64,000 bases of DNA from assembly GCA_018970395.1 (NCBI GenBank), contig JAGWWM010000004.1:1-64000 (forward strand), written 5' to 3'. The translations under genes and the position numbers were made by a program. Of the stretch, positions 27,115-36,740 are shown one piece after another. The stretch is from Bacteroidota bacterium. GTDB taxonomy: Bacteria; Bacteroidota; Bacteroidia; Chitinophagales; Chitinophagaceae. The notes under the pieces were generated by a model. The model ran no database searches and had not been told where the DNA came from. It worked only from the letters and a program-made list of their open reading frames with translations. The number at the start of each line of letters is the position of its first letter. Within the stretch, counting starts at the first letter, position 1.

Positions 27115-29559
27115 TTAAATAGTTCTTAGTATATCGGCAAAGACACCGCTGGCGGTAACATCGGCACCGGCACCGGCACCTTTAATCACCATCGGCTGAT
27201 CACGATAACGATCGGTGTAAAATAATACCAGATTATCCTTGCCATACAAATGATAGAAATCGCTTTCAGCTGGAATATGTTTCAATCCTACTGATGCTTT
27301 CACGTTTCCGTTGTCTGATTTTTCAAAAGAGGCGACAAATTTTAATTTCGCCTGTTGCGCTTTAGCCGCTTGCAGCAAGGAAAGAAAATGCGCTTCCTCC
27401 TGCTCCATGGCGCGATAAAAATCTTCCACAGAACCTTCCTGACAGGATTCAGGCAGAAATCCATTGCAAACAATATCATTCATCTCCAACACTTCACCAG
27501 CTTCTCTGGCAAGAATCATGATTTTACGCATCACATCGGTACCACTCAGATCCAGGCGCGGATCCGGTTCGGTATAACCTTCTTCCTGCGCCTGTCTGAC
27601 TACCGATGCGAAAGAACGACTGCCATCATAATGATTAAAAACAAAATTCAAAGTACCGCTTAGTACAGCTTCCATTTTATTCACCCGATCTCCGCTCTTG
27701 CATAAATCATTTAAAGTACCAATCAACGGCAAGGCAGCCCCCACATTGGTTTCAAATAAAAATGGCGCATTGAATTCTCTAGACAAATGTTTTAATTCAC
27801 GATAGCGCTGATAGGAGGACGATGCAGCAATTTTATTGCATGCCACCACCGCCACACTTTTTTCAAGCAGGCGATGATACTGAGCAGCGACTTCCCCATT
27901 GGCAGTGATATCAGCAAAAACAGAATTAGGTAAATTCTTCTCCAGTATTTTCTGAATGAATTGATCTAAATCCGCCTCTGTGCCATTTTGCAAATCCTCT
28001 TCCCAATTTTGAAGATTGAGTGCCTGTTCCGCCATGAGCATTTTTCTGCTATTGGTAATTCCGGTGATGTTGAGTTGTAAATTCATCTCTCGCTCCAGAA
28101 AAGCCTGCTGGTTTCGGATTTGCCCAATCAACTTCTTCCCTACATTCCCCGCTCCTACCACAAAAAGATGCACTTGTTTTTTGACCGCTTCAAAAAATTC
28201 TTCATGCAATACATTGATGGCTTTTTTGACATCTTTTGAAAAAACAACCGCTGTAATATTTCTTTCGGTTGAGCCCTGGGCGATGGCACGGATATTGACA
28301 CCATGTCTGCCCAATGTACTGAACATGCGACCGCTGACACCCGTATGCAATTTCATATTATCTCCTACTACTGCCACCACCGACAATCCGGTTTCCACTT
28401 GCAGGGGTTGTATTTTTCCCGTAGAGATTTCCAGTTCAAATGCTTTATTCACTGCTTCGCTCGCCTTTTCCGTTTCGCTTTCATTGATCCCCACGCAAAT
28501 GGAATGTTCGGAAGATCCTTGCGTAATGATAATGACATTGATTTTAGCAGCAGCAAGCGCTTCAAACAGGCGTGCTGAAAATCCGGGAATACCGATCATG
28601 CCGCTACCTTCTAGACTAATTATCGCAAGAGCATTGATACTGGAAATACCGCGAATGATATGTTTGTTGTCGGAATGTTGACTGATGCGGGTGCCATCAT
28701 CTTCCGGAGCAAAAGTATTTTTTATAAGAATTGGAATATTCAGATCGAGCGCCGGCTGAATAGTAGGCGGATAAATCACTTTAGCACCAAAATGAGAAAG
28801 CTCCATCGCTTCTTGATAGGATATGGATGGGATGATGCGGGCGTTTGCTACCCAACGCGGATCGGCAGTCATCATGCCACTTACATCAGTCCATATTTCG
28901 AGAACACTGGCGTGAACGGCTGCTGCCAGAATAGCGGCTGTGTAATCTGACCCTCCTCTTCCCAGTGTGGTGGTAATCCCTTTATCATCAGAAGCAATAA
29001 AACCGGGTATGATAGTAGTGGTAGCGGTTTCGGATTTAAAATATGCTTTTACTTGTGCACCGGTTGCTGAAAAATTCACCTGTGCATTGCCGTATTGCTG
29101 ATTGGTTCGAATGAGTTGACGCGCATCTGCCCATGCGGCTTTAATACCACTATATTGCAGTGCGGCCGTAAATATGACGGAAGAAAGCCATTCACCATAG
29201 CTCATCAGCTTGTCTTTCGTTTTAAGCGAAAACTCATTAATGAGTAAAATACCGTTGCATATATCCTCGATCTCATTGCAACTTTTTTTAACCTGACTCA
29301 ACAATCCGCTTTGATGTTGGATAGGTATAAGGGCTTTTACCGTTTCGAGATGACGGTTTTCAATATCGCGTAAAATTCCTTTAAATCCATCATCGCCTCC
29401 TGCTGCCAACTCGCCACTTTTGATCAACTGGTCGGTGGTGCCGCTCATGGCGCTGACGACTACAATCAACGGCTCAGTGCAGGAGGAAAGAATCGCCATT
29501 GCCTGCTTCATGGCCTGCGCAGATCCCATCGAAGTACCCCCAAATTTAAGTACCCGCAT
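27115..29559 (-). CDS. thrA: bifunctional aspartate kinase / homoserine dehydrogenase I
   Basis: 814 aa; MRVLKFGGTSMGSA, LGRGGSDYTAAILAAA, ACT domains, FVVGAGNVGKKLIGQI, GTLNFVFNHYDG. Confidence 0.95.
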   Translation of the reverse strand: MRVLKFGGTSMGSAQAMKQAMAILSSCTEPLIVVVSAMSGTTDQLIKSGELAAGGDDGFKGILRDIENRHLETVKALIPIQHQSGLLSQVKKSCNEIEDICNGILLINEFSLKTKDKLMSYGEWLSSVIFTAALQYSGIKAAWADARQLIRTNQQYGNAQVNFSATGAQVKAYFKSETATTTIIPGFIASDDKGITTTLGRGGSDYTAAILAAAVHASVLEIWTDVSGMMTADPRWVANARIIPSISYQEAMELSHFGAKVIYPPTIQPALDLNIPILIKNTFAPEDDGTRISQHSDNKHIIRGISSINALAIISLEGSGMIGIPGFSARLFEALAAAKINVIIITQGSSEHSICVGINESETEKASEAVNKAFELEISTGKIQPLQVETGLSVVAVVGDNMKLHTGVSGRMFSTLGRHGVNIRAIAQGSTERNITAVVFSKDVKKAINVLHEEFFEAVKKQVHLFVVGAGNVGKKLIGQIRNQQAFLEREMNLQLNITGITNSRKMLMAEQALNLQNWEEDLQNGTEADLDQFIQKILEKNLPNSVFADITANGEVAAQYHRLLEKSVAVVACNKIAASSSYQRYRELKHLSREFNAPFLFETNVGAALPLIGTLNDLCKSGDRVNKMEAVLSGTLNFVFNHYDGSRSFASVVRQAQEEGYTEPDPRLDLSGTDVMRKIMILAREAGEVLEMNDIVCNGFLPESCQEGSVEDFYRAMEQEEAHFLSLLQAAKAQQAKLKFVASFEKSDNGNVKASVGLKHIPAESDFYHLYGKDNLVLFYTDRYRDQPMVIKGAGAGADVTASGVFADILRTI

Positions 29560-29644
29560 GTGTTATTTTTTTGCTTCCTATGCAAGGTAAAAGTCTTACG
29601 GAACACAACAATTGTTAGTCGGTAAAAAACATTTAGTGAGTCGC

Positions 29645-29687
29645 AAAAAAAATCCCCCTCTTGGAGGGGGACTAAGGGGGAGGGAAA
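29645..29687 (-). terminator. Rho-independent terminator downstream of the T9SS-sorted protein gene, within a C-rich repeat element
   Basis: Minus strand: CCCCCTC CAA GAGGGGG stem (plus 29654-29670) followed by TTTTTTTT (plus A-run 29645-29652). Confidence 0.8.
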
Positions 29688-29689
29688 TC

Positions 29690-30874
29690 TTAATTCCCTT
29701 GCAATATCAGCTTATCCGTATAAATTGATTTGGAAGCAGGATCTGTTAATTTCAACAAATACGTTCCTCTGGCGATTTTAGCGGGAATATTTAGCTGGAA
29801 TGTCTGGGCTCCGTTATTCAGATTTACATTTTGCTGATGCACCAGCTTGCCCGACAAATCCATTAATTGCACCTGATGATTGCCACTAACCGCTTTTGTC
29901 ATACTGATCTGTACCCGGTTTCCAACTACAGGGTTCGGATAAAGCTGAATTAGTGCATTGGAAGCTGCAATGTTATTAGTTGGGTTAGACTTCGCTTTTC
30001 TGGCCAGTAAATGTCCGCTTGCAAGATCGGAAAGATTTAACTTGGGAACATGATTAACAAAATAAGGTCGGGCTTCCCAGTTTTTGGGATCAACCACATA
30101 ACTGTTTTGATCGCCATTGCTGCAACTTAAAATCAACTCTCCGCTTGCAAGAGCAGCAGCGCCATTAGAGGTGAAGGAGGCAGGCAATCCCTTAATTGCA
30201 CCCAAATAATGAGTGATTTTATTAGCGGGATTGAATTGATAAATATGATTTCTCATGGTAATCAGGTAAAGATTATCATCATCTCCCATTACCATATCCC
30301 CACCGAAAGAAGCACAGGAACTATGAACAGAATTTTGTCCATTGCTGCGTGCATCTACCAGTTGACCGAGGTCTTTTATGCTTGGTGTATTCCCGGTAGT
30401 AAATTCAATCAAATGCATTGCATCGTTGGTAAGTGCGTATCCAACCCCTTTATTGCCAATGGCCATACGGGTGATCTGATGTTCAACTTTATTAAAATCC
30501 AGTTGATCCAGGACGGGTGAAGTAATGGAAAAGAATTTAGAAACGCCGTTTTCTTCCAAATTTGTCCAACGTAATTCTTTTTGAAACATTGGAATAAAAA
30601 AGAGTTTTTGTGAAGCAGCCGCATATCCTGCAGCAGCAACCATTTCTCCTGAATAGTTTCTTCCGCTGTTGCGTTGTGTAAAGCCATTCATCAGCGGGAC
30701 CGACTGTTGATGATCATAAACCAATTTTACAGAAGCATCATCCGGTGCAGAAAAAGACTGGATACTTTTCCATTGTTGAGGGGCATCTGTGGCTCCGAAT
30801 CCATAAATAGCAGCCCTTTGTGCAAAAGCGGCAGTCGTTGTTACCATTAGAAAAGGCAGGATAAAACGTTTCAT
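29690..30874 (-). CDS. secreted protein with T9SS type A C-terminal sorting domain
   Basis: Signal peptide MKRFILPFLMVTTTAAFAQ; C-terminal LYPNPVVGNRVQISM...VQLMDLSGKLV...GTYLLKLTD. Confidence 0.85.
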   Translation of the reverse strand: MKRFILPFLMVTTTAAFAQRAAIYGFGATDAPQQWKSIQSFSAPDDASVKLVYDHQQSVPLMNGFTQRNSGRNYSGEMVAAAGYAAASQKLFFIPMFQKELRWTNLEENGVSKFFSITSPVLDQLDFNKVEHQITRMAIGNKGVGYALTNDAMHLIEFTTGNTPSIKDLGQLVDARSNGQNSVHSSCASFGGDMVMGDDDNLYLITMRNHIYQFNPANKITHYLGAIKGLPASFTSNGAAALASGELILSCSNGDQNSYVVDPKNWEARPYFVNHVPKLNLSDLASGHLLARKAKSNPTNNIAASNALIQLYPNPVVGNRVQISMTKAVSGNHQVQLMDLSGKLVHQQNVNLNNGAQTFQLNIPAKIARGTYLLKLTDPASKSIYTDKLILQGN

Positions 30875-30940
30875 AATTAAGGTGGTTTTAATTCAGAATA
30901 AAATTAAATACTTTCTCGTAAAAATAAAAACAGATTTTCA

Positions 30941-31822
30941 TCAGATATTAAAAGAATTTCGATAGAACCGGATCAATCCATCCATCGGTTCTTTGAGGAT
31001 GTGTCCGCAGGTAAATCCGTATTGTTTACATAAAGCCTGAATTGTATCCTTAAATGCATCTGCGATACTGCCTGTAAAATGAATGGGTAGTTTTCTGCTT
31101 TGAGGATATTGGGTGAGATGGGTGAAAAAGAAATCATTGAGTCCATCTTCAATCATATTTTCAATCATGTAATGCCCTCGGTTTTCTGCCAGAAACTTTG
31201 CAAAACCAGCCAGATACCTGTTTGCCAGGGGTTGTCGGTAAACCCGATTTAAAATTTCATCTTTATCTGTTTCGAATTGTCTGTCAAAACGCTGCATTAA
31301 TTCCTGGTCGAAAGTTTGATAAAGGTAATGCTGTAGGACTATTTTCCCCAGATAGGCTCCGCTGCCCTCATCTCCCAGCACATAGCCCAGGCCCGGACTA
31401 TTTCGCTTAATCTTTTTACCGTCATAATAACAGGAATTGGAACCCGTGCCTAGGATGCATGCAATCCCGGGCTCTTGTCCGCATAAGGCATGTGCCGCGC
31501 CCATCAGATCGTGATAGATGGAAATATCGGGACAATGAGATTGAAAAACAAGTTGCAGTGCTTTTTTTACTTTATTGGAATTGACTTTATTGGAACAACC
31601 CGTGCCATAAAAGACAATACGGTCAATTTTATTTTTTTTGAGGGCAGGAACCAGAGCAGATTGCAGTAGCGAGACGATCTCCTGTTCTTCCATGAAATAA
31701 GGACTAATCCCCTCAGTATAAATGATTTTTTTTTGGCTGCCGGATAACAGGCACCAAGTTGTTTTGGTGGAACCGCTGTCTGCGAGCAGCAGTTGTTGGG
31801 ATTTGTTTTTAGTTGCTCTCAT
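30941..31822 (-). CDS. BadF/BadG/N-acetylglucosamine-kinase-type ATPase
   Basis: 293 aa; LLADSGSTKTTWCLL, ILGTGSNSCYYDG, LGYVLGDEGSGAYLG. Confidence 0.88.
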   Translation of the reverse strand: MRATKNKSQQLLLADSGSTKTTWCLLSGSQKKIIYTEGISPYFMEEQEIVSLLQSALVPALKKNKIDRIVFYGTGCSNKVNSNKVKKALQLVFQSHCPDISIYHDLMGAAHALCGQEPGIACILGTGSNSCYYDGKKIKRNSPGLGYVLGDEGSGAYLGKIVLQHYLYQTFDQELMQRFDRQFETDKDEILNRVYRQPLANRYLAGFAKFLAENRGHYMIENMIEDGLNDFFFTHLTQYPQSRKLPIHFTGSIADAFKDTIQALCKQYGFTCGHILKEPMDGLIRFYRNSFNI

Positions 31823-31996
31823 TGTTGAGGTGTAATTTAATAAGTTTTTTTAATGCGTTTTTCTTTCAAAATGATTGTTTTTCTTGATGTAGGTTAATTA
31901 TACCGATCTAAATATATACCATTTTGCATAATAACAATCATTCTTACGCTCCAATTCCCCATTAATTCATGAACTTTGCCGGCATTAATACGAAAT

Positions 31997-32881
31997 ATGA
32001 ACGCAAATAAAAAACAAACCTGGCTTCCTGTCATCTTTACACTAATCTTAATTTTAGGAATGGTTTTTGGCTATAAACTCCGGGATGATATGGGTGACTT
32101 CACTCCGGGTTTTCTGAAATCTTCCTCCAAAGATCTTTATGAAGATGCGATCGGATTGATTGAAAAAAAATATGTGGACACCATTCAAAAAGATTCGCTG
32201 GAAACAGTTGCAATAAAAAGTTTTTTACAATCACTCGATCCTTATTCCGACTATACTCCTTTGATCGCTAATCAAACTGCACCGGCTAAGATTGCTACCG
32301 ATGGCATTGATAGTGCGGTTCTCCTCAAACCCACCATTGGTTATATTCGTATCAGTGAGTTCACAGAAAAAACCTACGAGTCCTTCATGAAAAAAATGGA
32401 GATGTTGAATCAATCCGGGATGCAACAACTCATTCTTGATTTAAGCAATAATAAAGGAGGAATCATCGAGGAGGCGGTGGAAATAGCAGATGAATTTATT
32501 GAAAGCAATAAAATCATCGCTACCGTTAAAGGCAAAGCTCTACCAGATAAAAGCTTTATCACTAAAAGACCCGGACAATTTGAAAAAGGGAAAGTGGCGG
32601 TAATCATCAATGAACATACAGCCTCCGCAGCAGAATTGCTAGCTGCTGCTTTGCAGGACTATAAACGAGCGACCATTATTGGTAAAAATTCAGGAGGTAA
32701 CGCCTTCATTCAGGAATCGTTTACTTTAAAAAACGGAAGCATCATACAACTTTCAGTAGCCCGTTTTTACACTTCGCAAGGACGATGTTTGCAACCATCT
32801 GATACCGGCAGACTAAAACCCGAAATTATAGCATCAGATGTGGATGCCATTCAACAAAGTCTGGAATGGTTGAAGCGCTAA
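31997..32881 (+). CDS. S41-family (C-terminal processing-like) peptidase
   Basis: TM anchor; IGYIRISEFTEKTYESF, LILDLSNNKGGIIEEAVEIADEFI, VAVIINEHTASAAELLAAAL; start moved to ATG 31997. Confidence 0.85.
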   Translation: MNANKKQTWLPVIFTLILILGMVFGYKLRDDMGDFTPGFLKSSSKDLYEDAIGLIEKKYVDTIQKDSLETVAIKSFLQSLDPYSDYTPLIANQTAPAKIATDGIDSAVLLKPTIGYIRISEFTEKTYESFMKKMEMLNQSGMQQLILDLSNNKGGIIEEAVEIADEFIESNKIIATVKGKALPDKSFITKRPGQFEKGKVAVIINEHTASAAELLAAALQDYKRATIIGKNSGGNAFIQESFTLKNGSIIQLSVARFYTSQGRCLQPSDTGRLKPEIIASDVDAIQQSLEWLKR

Positions 32882-32900
32882 CTTGCACTTAAATTTAGTT

Positions 32901-32908
32901 TACCTTTG
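32901..32908 (+). promoter_or_regulatory. Bacteroidota -7 box TACCTTTG upstream of the cysteine/cystathionine synthase-like gene
   Basis: Exact match to TAnnTTTG 18 nt before ATG 32927; possible TTG at 32884, spacing shorter than typical. Confidence 0.5.
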
Positions 32909-32926
32909 CGTTTAGAATTAAACTGA

Positions 32927-33907
32927 ATGGATATTAAAAACAACATACTTGAAACCATTGGACACACCCCAATTATCCGTCTCAATAAAGTAACAGCTCA
33001 CCTACCCTGTGTGGTGACTGCCAAAGTGGATTATTTCAACCCGGGTCATAGTATTAAAGACCGCATGGCATTGAAAATGGTAGAGGTTGCTGAAAAAGAA
33101 GGCAAGCTCAAACCAGGTGGAACCATCATTGAATGTACCAGTGGCAATACGGGTATGGGACTGGCTCTTGCCGCTATAGTCAAAGGATACAAATGCATTT
33201 TTGCTACAACCGACAAACAAAGCAAGGAAAAAATTGACATCCTCCGTGCGGTGGGTGCCGAAGTAATTGTTTGCCCAACTAATGTAGAACCCGAGGATCC
33301 GAGAAGTTATTATTCCGTTGCCAAACAACTGGCCAAAGAAATTTCTAATTCCTATCACTTCAATCAATACGATAACCTGGCGAATCGGTTGGCACATTAT
33401 GAAACCACCGGTCCGGAAATTTGGAATCAAACAGAGGGAAAAATAACCCATCTCGTTTGTACGGCAGGCACAGGAGGAACTGTTACCGGAACGGCTCAAT
33501 TTCTGAAAGAAAAAAATCCCAATGTTCAAATCTGGGCCATTGATGTGTATGGCTCATTACTCACGAAATATTTCAGAACGGGAGAAATCGATATGAATGA
33601 AGTACACCCTTACGTAAGTGAAGGGTTTGGTGAAGATTTTGTTCCCGGCAACTACGACATGAGTGTAATCGATCATTTCGAACAGGTTACGGATAAAGAC
33701 GGTGCTATCATGGCAAGAAGACTCGCCAAAGAAGAAGGATTATTCTGCGGCTATAGCGCCGGCAGCTGTGTACAAGGCTTGCTACAATTAGCAGATCGTC
33801 TCAAACCGGAAGACCTGGTGGTTTGTATTCTTCACGATCATGGGAGTCGTTATGTGGGGAAAGTGTATAATGATGAGTGGATGAAGGCAAAAGGGTTTTT
33901 GGAATAA
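32927..33907 (+). CDS. PLP-dependent cysteine synthase / cystathionine beta-synthase-like enzyme
   Basis: 326 aa fold-type II; IGHTPIIRLNKV, NPGHSIKDRMALKM, ECTSGNTGMGLA, GTGGTVTGTAQFL, DHGSRYVGKVYNDEWM. Confidence 0.88.
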   Translation: MDIKNNILETIGHTPIIRLNKVTAHLPCVVTAKVDYFNPGHSIKDRMALKMVEVAEKEGKLKPGGTIIECTSGNTGMGLALAAIVKGYKCIFATTDKQSKEKIDILRAVGAEVIVCPTNVEPEDPRSYYSVAKQLAKEISNSYHFNQYDNLANRLAHYETTGPEIWNQTEGKITHLVCTAGTGGTVTGTAQFLKEKNPNVQIWAIDVYGSLLTKYFRTGEIDMNEVHPYVSEGFGEDFVPGNYDMSVIDHFEQVTDKDGAIMARRLAKEEGLFCGYSAGSCVQGLLQLADRLKPEDLVVCILHDHGSRYVGKVYNDEWMKAKGFLE

Positions 33908-33910
33908 TTT

Positions 33911-33942
33911 CCTCCCCCTGAATCCCCCTCCAAAGGGGGGAT
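33911..33942 (+). repeat. C-rich hairpin element, related copy of the element at 29650-29687
   Basis: CCTCCCCCTGAATCCCCCTCCAAAGGGGGGAT vs minus-strand CCTCCCCCTTAGTCCCCCTCCAAGAGGGGGAT (about 28/32 identical). Confidence 0.7.
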
Positions 33943-33999
33943 AAATCCTAACTGTATTCATCGACAACTTGACAACCGGACAACACTTTTTTATCCACC

Positions 34000-35748
34000 T
34001 TATTTTCTGTTGAGTTTACTGTGTTTTCTCCCATATAGAAAATACACGAACAGTCCCAACAATAACCATCCCAAAAACCAGGCCCAGTTCGTCTTGGTCA
34101 TACCTGTTAGCAAATAAAGACAGGTGCTTATGCCCAGCAGAGGTATTAAACTAAATCGCTTTACAAAAGTAACCACACTCAACAGTACCATTACCAACCA
34201 AAAGATCAATAGCGATATTGGAGCGGTTGCTAAATCCATCAAACTGAGTTTGCCCGCAACAAAATCAGAGTTTTTAGAAAAATCAAAATCAGTCAGATTA
34301 CTCCAGTAAGCCGGATTTTGACGTGTTACCAAAACAATACTCAACAACACCAGTACAGGGAAAATGAATTTTGAATTGATATAGGGTAAATGAAAACGAC
34401 CGGGTTCTTTTTTTCTCGCAGGAATCAACAATACGCCTCCGCATACTAATACAAAAGCAAATAAGGTTCCAATACTGGTAAAATCTAGCACAAAAGTTTT
34501 GTCCGTAAACAAAATCGGGAGACCCACCACTAATCCTGTTAGTATGGTTGAAAAAGAAGGCGTTTTGTATTTCGGATGAATTCGATGAAAAACCTTAGGC
34601 AACAACCCATCCCTGCTCATGCTCATCCAGATTCTGGGTTGCCCCATTTGAAATACCAGCAACACACTGGTCATGGCAATAACTGCCGCTACTGCCACCA
34701 CCAATTGCATCCAGCCTATGTTCAAATGTTCTTTCTCAAAAATGAAAGCCAATGGATCGCCTACTCCTTCAAATTGCTGATAAGGTACCGCACCCGAAAG
34801 CACGAGGGTTAACAGAATATATACCACCGTACAAATAACCAGCGAGTAAATCATTCCCTTAGGAAGATCTCTTTGCGGATTTTTACTTTCTTCTGCCAGC
34901 ACACTCACGGCATCAAAACCGATATATGCAAAAAACACGCCACTCACAGCTGCCATCACACCGCTAAATCCATTGGGCATAAAATGAGCTTCTCCATTCG
35001 AGTTTAAAGGCATCCAGTTATGGGTTAACCCTTTTGAAAGCACCAGATAACCTCCGGCAATAATTACAAGGGCTATCACTGCCATCTTCAGCCAAACCAT
35101 CAGATTGCTAAAATTCCGACTCTCCTGGATACCCTTATACACTAGAAAAGTAATGATGAAGTTGATAAGCAAAGCAGGTAAATCAACAATGCATTTAACC
35201 CCTCCAACAACAGGAGCATCCGTCCATGCTGCAATCGTTTCGGCATGGGTGGTTTGATTCAAAAATCCATTTTGAGCTTCCTTATAACTGGTAGAAAGCC
35301 AGGCCGGAAAATGAATATCCAATTGATGTAGTAAAGAAGTAAAATAATCACTCCAGCTGAAGGAAACATAAATATTCCCCACTGAATATTCCATCACCAA
35401 TGCCCAGCCAATGATCCAGGCAAACAATTCTCCAAAACTTGCATAGGCATAAGTATAAGCACTTCCGGCAACCGGTATGCGACTGGCAAATTCTGAATAA
35501 CAAAAAGCGGTAAATCCACAAGCAATGGCAGTGATGATAAACAAAAATACTACTCCCGGCCCTCCATTGAAAATAGCACTGCCCAGACTACTGAAACTTC
35601 CCGCACCTAAGATGGCTGCTATCCCAAAAAAAGTAAGGTCTTTGGCATTGAGTATCCGCTTTAATCCACCGCCTCCATGCCCCTCTCCTCCCTCTGTATG
35701 TTCAGCTAAAATAGATTCAGTTGATTTCGTACGAAATAATTGCTTCAT
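34000..35748 (-). CDS. APC-family amino acid permease (cationic amino acid transporter-like)
   Basis: 582 aa polytopic; LTFFGIAAILGAGSFSSLGSAIFNGGPGVVFLFII, FCYSEFASRIPVAGSAYTYAYASFGELFAWIIGWALVMEY. Confidence 0.9.
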   Translation of the reverse strand: MKQLFRTKSTESILAEHTEGGEGHGGGGLKRILNAKDLTFFGIAAILGAGSFSSLGSAIFNGGPGVVFLFIITAIACGFTAFCYSEFASRIPVAGSAYTYAYASFGELFAWIIGWALVMEYSVGNIYVSFSWSDYFTSLLHQLDIHFPAWLSTSYKEAQNGFLNQTTHAETIAAWTDAPVVGGVKCIVDLPALLINFIITFLVYKGIQESRNFSNLMVWLKMAVIALVIIAGGYLVLSKGLTHNWMPLNSNGEAHFMPNGFSGVMAAVSGVFFAYIGFDAVSVLAEESKNPQRDLPKGMIYSLVICTVVYILLTLVLSGAVPYQQFEGVGDPLAFIFEKEHLNIGWMQLVVAVAAVIAMTSVLLVFQMGQPRIWMSMSRDGLLPKVFHRIHPKYKTPSFSTILTGLVVGLPILFTDKTFVLDFTSIGTLFAFVLVCGGVLLIPARKKEPGRFHLPYINSKFIFPVLVLLSIVLVTRQNPAYWSNLTDFDFSKNSDFVAGKLSLMDLATAPISLLIFWLVMVLLSVVTFVKRFSLIPLLGISTCLYLLTGMTKTNWAWFLGWLLLGLFVYFLYGRKHSKLNRK

Positions 35749-35768
35749 GCGTTGGTTTCGTATTTTGA

Positions 35769-36740
35769 TTAGTAGGAACGTTGCACTAAGAAAGATGCCA
35801 GCTCCCGCAGCGGCTCTTTTCTTTTATTCATGACCGCAATGCGTTCAAGATGATCGTATGCCTTTTCAAGATATTCATTTTTGAGCGACATGGCCCATTC
35901 GTCTATTCCTGTTTTCTTAAATAACTTCAAGACTTCCGACACTTTATCTGCTCCCGAATAATTTTGCAACTCCAATAAGCGATTTCTGTCAGCCTCACCT
36001 GCAGTCTCCATCGCGTGAATCATTAAAAAAGTTTTTTTATTGGCAATGATATCACCTCCTACCTGTTTGCCGAATTTTGCGGGATCTCCAAATGCATCCA
36101 GATAATCATCCTGTACCTGAAAAGCGATTCCCAGATACTTGCCGAATTCATACAAATGATGCGCATTCCCCTCTCCTGCTCCGCCTATCAGCGCTCCCAT
36201 CTTTAAGGATGCAGCGATCAGCACTGAAGTTTTTAGCGTAATCATTTCAAGATATTCAGACAACAACACACTGTCGCGTTTTTCAAAATCCATATCCAAC
36301 TGTTGTCCTTCGGATACCTCCAGTGCCGTTTTATTGAACACTGTAAGAATGGAAGGCAATAAGACGGGATCCACTTTGCGCAGGTATTCATAAGCCATAA
36401 TCATCACTACATCTCCTGCAAGCAAAGCAGTATTCGTTCCATATTTGGTATGAACCGTTTCCATCCCTCTTCGTAGCGGTGCCTGATCCATAATATCATC
36501 ATGAATCAACGTGAAATTGTGAAAGAGTTCCACCGCCGTAGCAACCTCCCAGGCTGCATCTTTGATGTGATCGAATAATTCATTGCCCATCAGACACATC
36601 ACGGGACGAACTCTTTTGCCGCCTATACCCAAAATGTATTGAGAAGGGTCATATAAAGTAGCGGGCTGTTCCGGGAAGTGGCGGACTTTAAACCGCATTT
36701 CAAAAGATGTAATGAGTTGTTCAAAAGAATGCATCGTCAT
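35769..36740 (-). CDS. polyprenyl (isoprenoid) diphosphate synthase
   Basis: 323 aa; GGKRVRP, FTLIHDDIMDQAPLRRG, FQVQDDYLDAFGDPAKFGK. Confidence 0.93.
   Translation of the reverse strand: MTMHSFEQLITSFEMRFKVRHFPEQPATLYDPSQYILGIGGKRVRPVMCLMGNELFDHIKDAAWEVATAVELFHNFTLIHDDIMDQAPLRRGMETVHTKYGTNTALLAGDVVMIMAYEYLRKVDPVLLPSILTVFNKTALEVSEGQQLDMDFEKRDSVLLSEYLEMITLKTSVLIAASLKMGALIGGAGEGNAHHLYEFGKYLGIAFQVQDDYLDAFGDPAKFGKQVGGDIIANKKTFLMIHAMETAGEADRNRLLELQNYSGADKVSEVLKLFKKTGIDEWAMSLKNEYLEKAYDHLERIAVMNKRKEPLRELASFLVQRSY

Noticed and set aside
28016-28681. 221-aa + strand ORF antisense to thrA
   Set aside because: Complement of a clear thrA coding region; Cys/Ser/Thr-rich composition typical of antisense ORFs, no motif.
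29560-29644. Possible Thr/Ile leader peptide attenuator before thrA
   Set aside because: Read the minus strand for a Thr/Ile-rich short ORF and found none; the hairpin here is better explained as the terminator of the upstream T9SS gene.
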